NCBI GenBank assembly: GCA_030154385.1
Contig: JASKJZ010000070.1
Coordinates: forward strand, 1 to 9,368
From: Clostridiales bacterium
GTDB lineage: Bacteria > Bacillota_A > Clostridia > Lachnospirales > Lachnospiraceae
DNA length: 9,368 nt
Direction: 5' to 3'
A program made the translations under genes and the position numbers. The notes beneath the pieces are model-generated. The model made no database searches, was not told the DNA's origin, and saw only the letters and a program-made list of their open reading frames with translations. Positions 1 through 6,361 of this stretch are shown here, piece by piece (within the stretch, counting starts at the first letter, position 1; each line of letters begins with the position of its first letter).

Positions 1-1
1 A

Positions 2-970
2 GAAATGCTGGAGGGGTTATATATCGCACACAAAGATATGATTACCTATACCGGAAATGACCTTCATTGTCTGGTCAGTACACATAAAAAGGAAGGAAAG
101 GTTGGAATCGCGACAGGAGGCGGTTCGGGACATCTTCCACTATTTCTTGGATATGTAGGAAAAGGAATGTTAGATGGTTGTTCGGTAGGAGATGTCTTTC
201 AGTCACCAAGTGCAGAGCAAATGCTTGCGGTAACCAAAGAAATCGATTCGGGAGCAGGCGTTCTCTATATTTACGGGAATTATAATGGGGATATTTTTAA
301 CTTTGATATGGCAGCTGAGATGGCGGATTTTGAAGAAAATATTCCGGTCGAAAGTGTGGTGGCAGGAGAAGATGTGGCGAGTGCGCCAAGCATTCCAGGA
401 CAACCAAATAGAAGGCGGGGTGTGGCTGGTATTGTGTTTGTTTATAAATGTGCGGGTGCGGCAGCCGATGCCATGCTTGACCTTGACAATGTAGCAAGAG
501 TGGCAAGAAAGGCCGCAGATAACGTGCGTACTATGGGTGTTGCGCTGTCTCCTTGCTGTGTTCCAAGAGTTGGAAAGCCTGGATTTGAAATTGGCGACGA
601 TGAAATGGAAATTGGAATGGGTATTCACGGTGAGACAGGGATTCGTAGAGGTAAACTTTTAAAGGCAGATGAGATTGTCGAGGAAATGCTGGATAAAATC
701 GTTATGGATCTTCCGTATGAGAGCTTTGATGAGGTTGCGGTATTAGTAAATGGTCTGGGAGCAACCACTTTAGACGAACAGTATATCGTGACAAGAAAAA
801 TCGACGATTATTTGAAAAAGAAAAATATCTATGTATACCGCTACTATGTGGGAGAGTACGTGACATCCCTTGAAATGGCAGGTTTTTCCATTTCGCTATT
901 AAAGCTTGATGAAGAGCTTAAGGGATATCTGGATGCGCCCGCAAAAACACCGTTTTTTGTTCAGATATAA
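2..970 (+). CDS. dhaK: DhaK-type dihydroxyacetone/ketose kinase subunit, 5' end cut by window
   Basis: This is the substrate-binding subunit of a DhaK/DhaL kinase, which holds dihydroxyacetone (or a related short ketose) covalently for phosphorylation in the cytoplasm. The frame is open to the left edge, and family members have about 12-20 residues before the visible MLEGL, so the ATG at 5 is probably internal (E-M-L-E-G-L reads through it). Counting from that Met, visible signatures are the GGGSGH loop (38-43), NYNGD (92-96), and GMGIHGETG (204-212), whose His208 matches the hemiaminal-forming histidine of E. coli DhaK. The segment after GEDVASAP (121-128) is longer than in E. coli DhaK, where a shorter loop precedes RRG-x-AG, and the usual HK is YK here. 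That resembles DhaK paralogs whose substrate may not be dihydroxyacetone. The stop is followed directly by the dhaL ribosome binding site. The family is sure; the substrate is not. Confidence 0.93.
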   Translation, partial: EMLEGLYIAHKDMITYTGNDLHCLVSTHKKEGKVGIATGGGSGHLPLFLGYVGKGMLDGCSVGDVFQSPSAEQMLAVTKEIDSGAGVLYIYGNYNGDIFNFDMAAEMADFEENIPVESVVAGEDVASAPSIPGQPNRRRGVAGIVFVYKCAGAAADAMLDLDNVARVARKAADNVRTMGVALSPCCVPRVGKPGFEIGDDEMEIGMGIHGETGIRRGKLLKADEIVEEMLDKIVMDLPYESFDEVAVLVNGLGATTLDEQYIVTRKIDDYLKKKNIYVYRYYVGEYVTSLEMAGFSISLLKLDEELKGYLDAPAKTPFFVQI

Positions 971-985
971 GGAGGGAGTCAAAAG

Positions 986-1609
986 ATGGACCGTACATTT
1001 GTAATCCGATTACTAGAAGAGTTAAAAAATGTCATGCAAGAAAATAAAGAGTATCTAATTGATCTAGATCTTGTAGTGGGAGATGGTGATCTTGGACTTA
1101 CGATGAGCGATGGTTTTTTCGCGGCATATGAAGCGGCAAAAAACTCTAGTGAAACCGATCTTGGAAAGCTATTTTATTTAGCAGGAAAGGCGATGTCTAC
1201 CGCTGTACCTTCTACGATGGGAACCTTGATGGCGTCTGGTCTTATGCAGGCAGGGAAAGTACTAAAGGGAAAAGCTCAAATGGAAGCAGAAGATATCGCT
1301 ACTTTTTTTATGGCGTATGAAGAAGGCGTCATGACCAGAGGAAAAGCTAAGATAGGAGAAAAGACGTTTCTTGATGGCATTGACCCTGCGATTACAGCCA
1401 TAAAGTCTGCCCTTTTGACAGGTAACGACTTAGTAGAAACTGCAAAAAGAGCAGAGCTTGCAGCAAAGAAGGGCTATGAGCAGACGGCTACCATGCTTGC
1501 GGTACACGGAAGGGCAGCCACCAGAGGGGAAGCCTCAAGAGCATTAAAGGATCCCGGTGCTTATGTGGCTTATCTTATGATGTCTGCGTTGGTACGAAGT
1601 GTGTCCTAA
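986..1609 (+). CDS. dhaL: DhaL-type nucleotide-binding kinase subunit (divergent)
   Basis: This 207-residue protein has the usual DhaL length and would supply the nucleotide site for the DhaK partner encoded 15 bases upstream. GGAGGG at 971-976 sits 9 bases before the ATG and directly after the dhaK stop, so the two are co-translated. Visible features are the Mg-binding pattern D28-x4-D33-x-D35 (LDLVVGDGDLG) and RGKAKIGEKTFLDG (118-131), the family's G-x-A-x-x-G-[DE]-KT motif. Two nucleotide-contact regions differ from E. coli DhaL: its GGASGPLFGT loop is replaced by roughly TAVPSTMGT (72-80), and its GRASYLGERSIGHQDPGA region reads HGRAATRGEASRALKDPGA (174-192). The protein could use ADP held in place and rephosphorylated by DhaM, or free ATP; no DhaM gene is visible in the window, although genes to the left are unseen. 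Family membership is secure, the phosphoryl donor is not. Confidence 0.9.
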   Translation: MDRTFVIRLLEELKNVMQENKEYLIDLDLVVGDGDLGLTMSDGFFAAYEAAKNSSETDLGKLFYLAGKAMSTAVPSTMGTLMASGLMQAGKVLKGKAQMEAEDIATFFMAYEEGVMTRGKAKIGEKTFLDGIDPAITAIKSALLTGNDLVETAKRAELAAKKGYEQTATMLAVHGRAATRGEASRALKDPGAYVAYLMMSALVRSVS

Positions 1610-1652
1610 GATTTCGTTATGTGACTTTGTTACAGAGAGATGGTATTTTTTT

Positions 1653-1661
1653 TGCTATAAT
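1653..1661 (+). promoter_or_regulatory. Extended -10 promoter for the sulfur-relay fusion gene
   Basis: TGCTATAAT is a perfect extended -10 element (TG-N-TATAAT). No convincing -35 hexamer lies 16-18 bases upstream, which is common for extended -10 promoters. Transcription would start near 1668, giving a leader of about 57 bases that contains the Rex-like site and the ribosome binding site. The run of eight T just upstream may aid opening. Confidence 0.6.
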
Positions 1662-1690
1662 TCAGATAAGTATGAATGATTTAACTTCAA

Positions 1691-1708
1691 TTGTCAAAGT
1701 TATAACAA
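1691..1708 (+). promoter_or_regulatory. Candidate Rex (NADH/NAD+ sensor) operator
   Basis: TTGTCAAAGTTATAACAA matches the clostridial Rex box TTGTTAA-N4-TTAACAA at 12 of 14 defined positions, with the correct 4-base spacer. It lies downstream of the predicted start of transcription and ends 2 bases before the AGGAG ribosome binding site, where a bound repressor would block transcription. An overlapping inverted repeat, TAACTT-N9-AAGTTA (1682-1702), is an alternative reading of the same stretch. The DNA is AT-rich, so a chance match is possible. Confidence 0.4.
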
Positions 1709-1710
1709 AA

Positions 1711-1715
1711 AGGAG
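1711..1715 (+). promoter_or_regulatory. Ribosome binding site of the fusion gene
   Basis: AGGAG lies 9 bases before the ATG at 1725 and supports that start. The MAKKTVIIGG N-terminus places the FAD-binding strand at the expected distance from the start. Confidence 0.8.
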
Positions 1716-1724
1716 AATGATTGT

Positions 1725-4220
1725 ATGGCGAAAAAAACAGTTATTATTGGAGGTGTAGCAGGAGGCGCAACAACAGCGGCACGACTTCGACGCAGAGATG
1801 AATCAATGGAAATTATCGTATTTGAACGTGGTTCCTATATTTCCTATGCAAATTGCGGCCTTCCTTATTATATTGGAGATGTGATAAAAAGCAGGGATGC
1901 TCTGCTATTACAGACACCTGAGGTGATGAAAAAACGGTTTAATGTGGATGTTAAGATACAGCATGAGGTTGTTGCGATTCATCCAGATAAAAGGTCGGTT
2001 TCGGTAAAGGATTTAAGCAATGGAGAAGTTTACGAAGAAAGCTATGATAATCTCGTAATTGCGACAGGCTCCTCACCGATTAAGCCTCCAATACCAGGGA
2101 TTCAGGGAAAGCAAATATTCACGCTTTGGACAATACCAGATACGGATCGAATCAAAGCTTATGTAACCGAAAAGAAGCCAAAGCGTGCAGCGGTTATAGG
2201 TGGCGGATTTATCGGACTTGAGATGGCAGAAAACCTTCATGAGGCAAAGGTTTCGGTTAGCCTTATCGAAATGCAAAATCAAGTAATGGCTCCTTTTGAT
2301 TATGAAATGGCAAATCTACTCCATGAAAATATGCGGATGAATGGAGTGGATCTGATTTTAGAAGACGGCGTTTCTTCCTTTGAAGAAGTGGGAGATCAAA
2401 CGGTAATTCATCTAAAGAGCGGCAAGCAGCTTAGTGTAGATATGGTTATCTTATCGATTGGAGTAAAGCCAAACAGTGAACTTGCAAAGGCAGCAGGCAT
2501 TGAAACCAATGCCCGTGGTGGTATTGTTGTGGATGCACATTTACAGACATCCATACAAGATATTTATGCAGTTGGTGATGTTATCGAGGTGACTCAGCCT
2601 TATACCAAGGATAAGACGATGATTCCACTAGCAGGTCCTGCAAATAAGCAGGCTCGTATTTTAGCGGATAATTTAGCGGGCGATCATAAGACCTATAACG
2701 GTTCGTTTGGAACCGCAGTTGCAAAGGTGTTTGATTTGCATGCAGCAAGCGTGGGTCTAAATGAAAAGCAAGTAAAGGCACTGGGAAAAGTAAAGCATAA
2801 GGATTATCATACCGCTTTGATTAATCAAAAATCCCATGCGGGTTATTATCCAGGAGCTACCTCTCTTACCTTAAAAATGATATTTGATAAAGATGGAATA
2901 ATCCTTGGAGCACAGATTGTAGGGCAGGACGGAGTTGATAAGCGCATTGATACCATCGCAACGACGATGCGATTAAAAGGCAGTGTGGCAGATTTAGCAG
3001 AGCTCGAGCTATCCTATGCGCCACCATTTTCTTCAGCGAAAGATCCTGTCAATATGCTTGGTTTTGTGGCAGAAAACATCTTGCGCGGTATGGCTCGTTT
3101 TGCAGAATGGGAAGAAGTCGATGCTTTGATAAAGGATTCTGGTAAAAAAGATTCCTATACGATATTGGACGTAACGGAAGAGATGGAACGTATGGTATTT
3201 TCCCTTCCTGGCTCTTATCATATTCCGTTTGGCGAAATTCGGAAGCGTATGCAAGAGCTTGATAAAACAAAACGCATTATTGTGTACTGTGCCATTGGCG
3301 TGCGTTCCTATAATGCAGCAAGAATTCTGATGCAAAATGGGTTTGAACACGTTGAAATTTTATCGGGCGGAACCAGCTTTTATAAGTCCATGCATCATTT
3401 GGATTTAAGGAATGACGAAGAAGAGGAACAAGCAGAAGGGATGGAGACAAATATGAGCATGCAGGAGCAGACCGAGGTAGATAAAGTAATCAAGGTAATC
3501 GATTGCTGTGGCTTACAATGCCCAGGTCCTATCATGAAGGTACATGAGGCAATTGGTGAGATGAAGGAAAAGGAAGTTCTGCAAGTTTCCGCTACCGATA
3601 TGGGCTTTACCAGAGACATTGATTCTTGGTGCAAGCGAACGGGCAATACCTTATTAAAAACTGAAAAGAAGGATAAGGAACATATTGTCTTTATCAAAAA
3701 AGGAAGAGAAGCCTGTACAATTCAGGAAGAACCTTCAAAGTTTCCAGCACCAGAGGGGAAGACAATGATTGTCTTTAGTGGTGACTTTGATAAGGTGCTA
3801 GCTTCCTTTATCATTGCAAATGGAGCGGCATCGATGGGGCGCCCGGTTACGATGTTCTTTACCTTCTGGGGTCTAAATGCACTTCGTAAAAGCGATGGTC
3901 CATCCGTGAAAAAGCCATTTATGGATCGGATGTTTGGTGCGATGATGCCAAAGGGTACCAAAAAGCTTACCCTTTCAAAGATGAATATGGGTGGAATGGG
4001 TACTGCCATGATGAAAAAAGTAATGCAGGACAAAAACGTGGATTCACTGGAGGCACTGATGAAGCAGGCTATGAAAAATGGAGTGAAGCTTGTGGCTTGT
4101 ACCATGTCCATGGATGTCATGGGGATTACGAGAGAAGAAATTATCGATGGCGTGGAATTTGCGGGTGTTGCTTCCTATCTGGGAGATGCCGAGGAGTCCA
4201 ATGTAAATCTCTTTATTTAA
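1725..4220 (+). CDS. CoA-disulfide reductase-like / rhodanese / TusA / DsrE2 fusion protein
   Basis: This is an 831-residue cytoplasmic protein with four sulfur-related modules. Residues 1-440 form an FAD/NAD(P)H disulfide oxidoreductase of the CoA-disulfide/persulfide reductase type: FAD loop GGVAGG (9-14), redox Cys44 in SYANCGLP, pyridine nucleotide loop GGGFIGLE (159-166), second FAD motif AVGD (282-285), and C-terminal YAPPFSSAKDPVN (431-443). Residues about 462-558 form a single rhodanese domain with the loop CAIGVRS and catalytic Cys522. An acidic linker (563-575) leads to a TusA domain at about 590-660 with GLQCPGP and Cys599, plus extra Cys594 and Cys595. Residues 679-831 form a DsrE2 domain with Cys792 in ACTMSMDVMG. 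Known chemistry of these families suggests reduction of CoA or protein persulfides with NADH and passage of sulfane sulfur among Cys residues. The actual substrate is inferred. It is probably regulated through the Rex-like site upstream. Confidence 0.92.
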   Translation: MAKKTVIIGGVAGGATTAARLRRRDESMEIIVFERGSYISYANCGLPYYIGDVIKSRDALLLQTPEVMKKRFNVDVKIQHEVVAIHPDKRSVSVKDLSNGEVYEESYDNLVIATGSSPIKPPIPGIQGKQIFTLWTIPDTDRIKAYVTEKKPKRAAVIGGGFIGLEMAENLHEAKVSVSLIEMQNQVMAPFDYEMANLLHENMRMNGVDLILEDGVSSFEEVGDQTVIHLKSGKQLSVDMVILSIGVKPNSELAKAAGIETNARGGIVVDAHLQTSIQDIYAVGDVIEVTQPYTKDKTMIPLAGPANKQARILADNLAGDHKTYNGSFGTAVAKVFDLHAASVGLNEKQVKALGKVKHKDYHTALINQKSHAGYYPGATSLTLKMIFDKDGIILGAQIVGQDGVDKRIDTIATTMRLKGSVADLAELELSYAPPFSSAKDPVNMLGFVAENILRGMARFAEWEEVDALIKDSGKKDSYTILDVTEEMERMVFSLPGSYHIPFGEIRKRMQELDKTKRIIVYCAIGVRSYNAARILMQNGFEHVEILSGGTSFYKSMHHLDLRNDEEEEQAEGMETNMSMQEQTEVDKVIKVIDCCGLQCPGPIMKVHEAIGEMKEKEVLQVSATDMGFTRDIDSWCKRTGNTLLKTEKKDKEHIVFIKKGREACTIQEEPSKFPAPEGKTMIVFSGDFDKVLASFIIANGAASMGRPVTMFFTFWGLNALRKSDGPSVKKPFMDRMFGAMMPKGTKKLTLSKMNMGGMGTAMMKKVMQDKNVDSLEALMKQAMKNGVKLVACTMSMDVMGITREEIIDGVEFAGVASYLGDAEESNVNLFI

Positions 4221-4290
4221 TTGTAAGTGGAACTTGTTTGACTTGGTATCATATTTCAAATTTCGTGCATACTAAAAAGAAAACGCATGG

Positions 4291-4298
4291 AAAGGAAG
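4291..4298 (+). promoter_or_regulatory. Ribosome binding site that sets the start at 4305
   Basis: AAAGGAAG sits 6 bases before the ATG at 4305. It lies inside the extension that would be translated if the in-frame ATG at 4287 were used, so 4305 is the better start. Confidence 0.65.
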
Positions 4299-4304
4299 TA
4301 TGAT

Positions 4305-4736
4305 ATGGAACAACAAACCATTGACCTATTAAAAGTATGTAACAGTGGAAGTAAAATGGCAACCAACAGCATCGAACAGACGCTAAAATTTGTGAAGGAA
4401 GAAGGTTTGGTCTCTTTGTTAGAAAAGCATAACAAGGAACATATTGCCATTGGAGAGGAATGCCAGAAGCTCTTAGAAAAGATGGGAGCGAAAGAGGAAG
4501 ATCCCTCCCTTATGGCAAAGTCGATGTCCTTTTTTACAACAGCAGTAAAACTTCGCATGGATCACGAGGCAAGTGAAGTAGCAAAGCTTATGATGGATGG
4601 CTGTAATATGGGCATTCAATCGATTGCAAAGGCGGCCAATCAATATAAGGATGCCTCCAAGGAAAGCTTAGATCTTGCAAAACGATTGCTTGCTTGTGAA
4701 GAAGAATTCATGAAGGAATTGAAGTATTATCTATAA
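4305..4736 (+). CDS. Small ferritin-like four-helix-bundle protein, function unknown
   Basis: This 143-residue protein has no signal peptide or membrane segment and is predicted almost entirely helical. Four amphipathic helices fall at about 3-32, 33-61, 68-100 and 101-142. Its pattern resembles ferritin-like DUF2383/PA2169-type bundles, but I cannot assign a named family with certainty. Possible metal ligands are His42, His46 and Glu51-Glu52 in helix 2, Asp86-His87-Glu88 in helix 3 and the Glu132-134 cluster in helix 4. Cys12, Cys53, Cys100 and Cys131 are spread over the helices. An in-frame ATG at 4287 would add six residues but covers the ribosome binding site, so 4305 was chosen. The gene starts 84 bases after the sulfur-fusion gene on the same strand and may be read through from it; a TTGACT at 4238 has no good -10 partner. 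An intrinsic terminator follows directly. A metal, redox or thiol-related role is only inferred. Confidence 0.8.
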   Translation: MEQQTIDLLKVCNSGSKMATNSIEQTLKFVKEEGLVSLLEKHNKEHIAIGEECQKLLEKMGAKEEDPSLMAKSMSFFTTAVKLRMDHEASEVAKLMMDGCNMGIQSIAKAANQYKDASKESLDLAKRLLACEEEFMKELKYYL

Positions 4737-4741
4737 ATAGG

Positions 4742-4784
4742 AAGGATGTTTTAGATGCGAGTCAATCTATAACATCCTTTTTAT
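4742..4784 (+). terminator. Intrinsic terminator after the ferritin-like gene
   Basis: A 15-bp stem (4742-4756 with 4765-4779, arms AAGGATGTTTTAGAT and ATCTATAACATCCTT) has one T/T mismatch and an 8-base loop, and runs into TTTTTATT. It lies between convergent genes. On the minus strand the hairpin has no clear T-tract, so it mainly serves the plus-strand unit. Confidence 0.85.
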
Positions 4785-4795
4785 TCGTGAAATCT

Positions 4796-6229
4796 TTATT
4801 TTTCTTTCCAAACCTTGCTTGGCTGTGCCTTTGCAGTCGGATAGCGAAAGAGAAGAGTCTTTAATGCAGCCCAGTTAAAGGGGGCAAGTGGCCAAAAATA
4901 ACTTTTTTTTGCAAAAGTCGGTGTGGTAATAATGGAGAAAAAAATTAGTACAAGTCCGCCAATAAAACCCCAAAGACCGAAAAAACCAGTACAAACAACA
5001 AGAAAAATGCGGTAGATTCGGATGGCTTCTCCAAATTCAATGCTCTGAAGACTGAGGGTCAATAAAAGTGTCAAAGCTCCATAAAAAATTACTTCGATAG
5101 TAGCCCAGTGTAGTTCAATTGCGGTGTCACTAATCACAAGTCCACCAATAATACCCATGGAGCTAGAGAGTCCACTTGCAGCAAGAGAAGAAGAGTATTT
5201 AAATAAGTCAAGTCCAAGTTCAATCACGATTACATAGAAAAAAAGCTTGGCTGGAGAACTCGATTGACTGATAAGGTTATATTTTTGTGTTAATTCGGGA
5301 TAGTATGCCCCCAGTAACAAAAAAATAGGAAGTAAAAATAGACTGAGTAGAATGCATCCAAAGCGAACAAATCGCAGATAATTTCCAACGGCAGGACTTT
5401 TATAATAGTCTTCTGGACTTTGTGTAAATTCAAAAATAGTACAGGGCAAAATAACAATTGTGGGACTGTTATCAACAATTAAAACAATGTGCCCTTCCAT
5501 CAGATAGCTGCAGGCAACGTCCGGGCGCTCCGTTAAAAAAAAACTGGGGAGAGGATTGTACCAGCGTCTTTTGACTAGAAGTTCCTCAAGACTTTTGCAG
5601 CCCATCGTAAGTGAGGTAACATCAAGCGATGTGATCTTTTCTCTTAGCGCTTGTAACAAATCCGTATCTTCTTTTTCTGCAATATAACCGATGGCAACGT
5701 CGGTTTTACTATCACTTCCGATGCTATTCATCTCAAAGGTTAATTTGGGGTGACGGATTCGTCTTCGTATCAAAGCGGTATTGGTAAGAAGGGTCTCCAC
5801 AAATCCATCTCTTGCGCCTCTTGTTACTCGCTCATTATCGGGTTCTTCAATTGAGCGGGAAGGGTATTTTCTTGTATCCAAAAGAATTGCCTGTGAAAAG
5901 CCATCCAGAAATAGAACACTTGGTCCACTAAGGAGCTGCTTTGTAATCTCATCCCAGTCATTGCTTAAGGAAGCTTGAATGTATCCAATCTTGCTGTCTA
6001 GATAGGTCTTGATATCCGATGGATTTGTTTGCTTCATAAAAAAAGGATCTTGTAGGTCTGAAAAAAGATACTGCAAGTAAGAGGCCTCACATAGTCCGTT
6101 GATGCCGATAAAATACGCTCGGATTTTACAAAGAAAAAAGTCGCGTTCCATCAGATCAAAGCTTGTGCCAATAGGGAAAATAGTTTTTGCGATACTTTTA
6201 TTGATATCCAGTGATGTCGATAGATGCAT
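4796..6229 (-). CDS. spoVAF: SpoVAF-like GerA-family spore germination membrane protein
   Basis: This 477-residue protein is full length for the GerA A-subunit/SpoVAF family. It has a soluble N-terminal half (1-285) and a membrane half with hydrophobic segments at about 290-308, 328-345, 357-368, 377-395 and 408-436. Signatures are EEPDNERVTRGARDGFVETL (128-147), NTALIRRRIRHPKL (150-163), GSDSKTDVAIGYI (171-183), TERPDVA (233-239) and SGLSSSMGIIGGLVISD (352-368). The KTDVAIGY and VGNYLRFVRF stretches and the WPLAPFN tail fit SpoVAF better than a GerAA receptor subunit. SpoVAF sits in the inner membrane of Bacillus spores and supports germination. Here it stands alone, with no other spoVA genes and no gerB or gerC partner in the window. 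CCTCCTT (6236-6242) gives an AAGGAGG ribosome binding site 6 bases before the ATG. No forespore sigma-G promoter could be matched with confidence. Confidence 0.88.
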   Translation of the reverse strand: MHLSTSLDINKSIAKTIFPIGTSFDLMERDFFLCKIRAYFIGINGLCEASYLQYLFSDLQDPFFMKQTNPSDIKTYLDSKIGYIQASLSNDWDEITKQLLSGPSVLFLDGFSQAILLDTRKYPSRSIEEPDNERVTRGARDGFVETLLTNTALIRRRIRHPKLTFEMNSIGSDSKTDVAIGYIAEKEDTDLLQALREKITSLDVTSLTMGCKSLEELLVKRRWYNPLPSFFLTERPDVACSYLMEGHIVLIVDNSPTIVILPCTIFEFTQSPEDYYKSPAVGNYLRFVRFGCILLSLFLLPIFLLLGAYYPELTQKYNLISQSSSPAKLFFYVIVIELGLDLFKYSSSLAASGLSSSMGIIGGLVISDTAIELHWATIEVIFYGALTLLLTLSLQSIEFGEAIRIYRIFLVVCTGFFGLWGFIGGLVLIFFSIITTPTFAKKSYFWPLAPFNWAALKTLLFRYPTAKAQPSKVWKEK

Positions 6230-6235
6230 AAGAAA

Positions 6236-6242
6236 CCTCCTT
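6236..6242 (-). promoter_or_regulatory. Ribosome binding site of the SpoVAF-like gene
   Basis: On the minus strand this reads AAGGAGG, a near-perfect Shine-Dalgarno sequence, 6 bases before the ATG at 6229. It fixes the start of the gene. Confidence 0.85.
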
Positions 6243-6314
6243 TTTTCTTAGTTTGTGTCAACTAGAAAAAAATATGCAGATGATTTTTATGGTTCCATTT
6301 TTTCTGTTTTTGGA

Positions 6315-6320
6315 TATAAT
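6315..6320 (+). promoter_or_regulatory. Likely -10 element of the tspO promoter
   Basis: A perfect TATAAT lies 42 bases before the tspO ATG. The -35 region (about 6291-6297, GGTTCCA) is poor, so this is a moderate call. The reverse strand here reads CATTATA, which fits a sigma-G -10 for the divergent spore gene, but no sigma-G -35 is present at the right distance. Confidence 0.45.
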
Positions 6321-6361
6321 GATAGAAAGACCTCACTGGAAAGAAGCGTGAGAGTATAAAC

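Noticed and set aside
203..628. Minus-strand open frame of 141 codons opposite dhaK
   Set aside because: It is the shadow of a coding region, with a composition unlike a real protein (many His, Cys, Asn and Thr) and no start signals.
1620..1653. Possible terminator after dhaL (TGTGAC-TTT-GTTACA followed later by a T-run)
   Set aside because: The stem is 6 bp with one G-T pair, and the T-run starts about 10 bases after it, which is too far for a typical intrinsic terminator.
3722..4120. Long open frame on the minus strand (132 codons) inside the DsrE2 region
   Set aside because: It lies fully antisense to a strongly supported domain, has no ribosome binding site and no recognisable protein features.
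4238..4273. Promoter for the ferritin-like gene (TTGACT with CATACT)
   Set aside because: The spacer would be 24 bases, too long for sigma-A; no better -10 is present.
6315..6321. Sigma-G -10 element (CATTATA on the minus strand) for the SpoVAF-like gene
   Set aside because: No sequence resembling a sigma-G -35 lies 17-18 bases away, and the same bases form a plain TATAAT on the plus strand.
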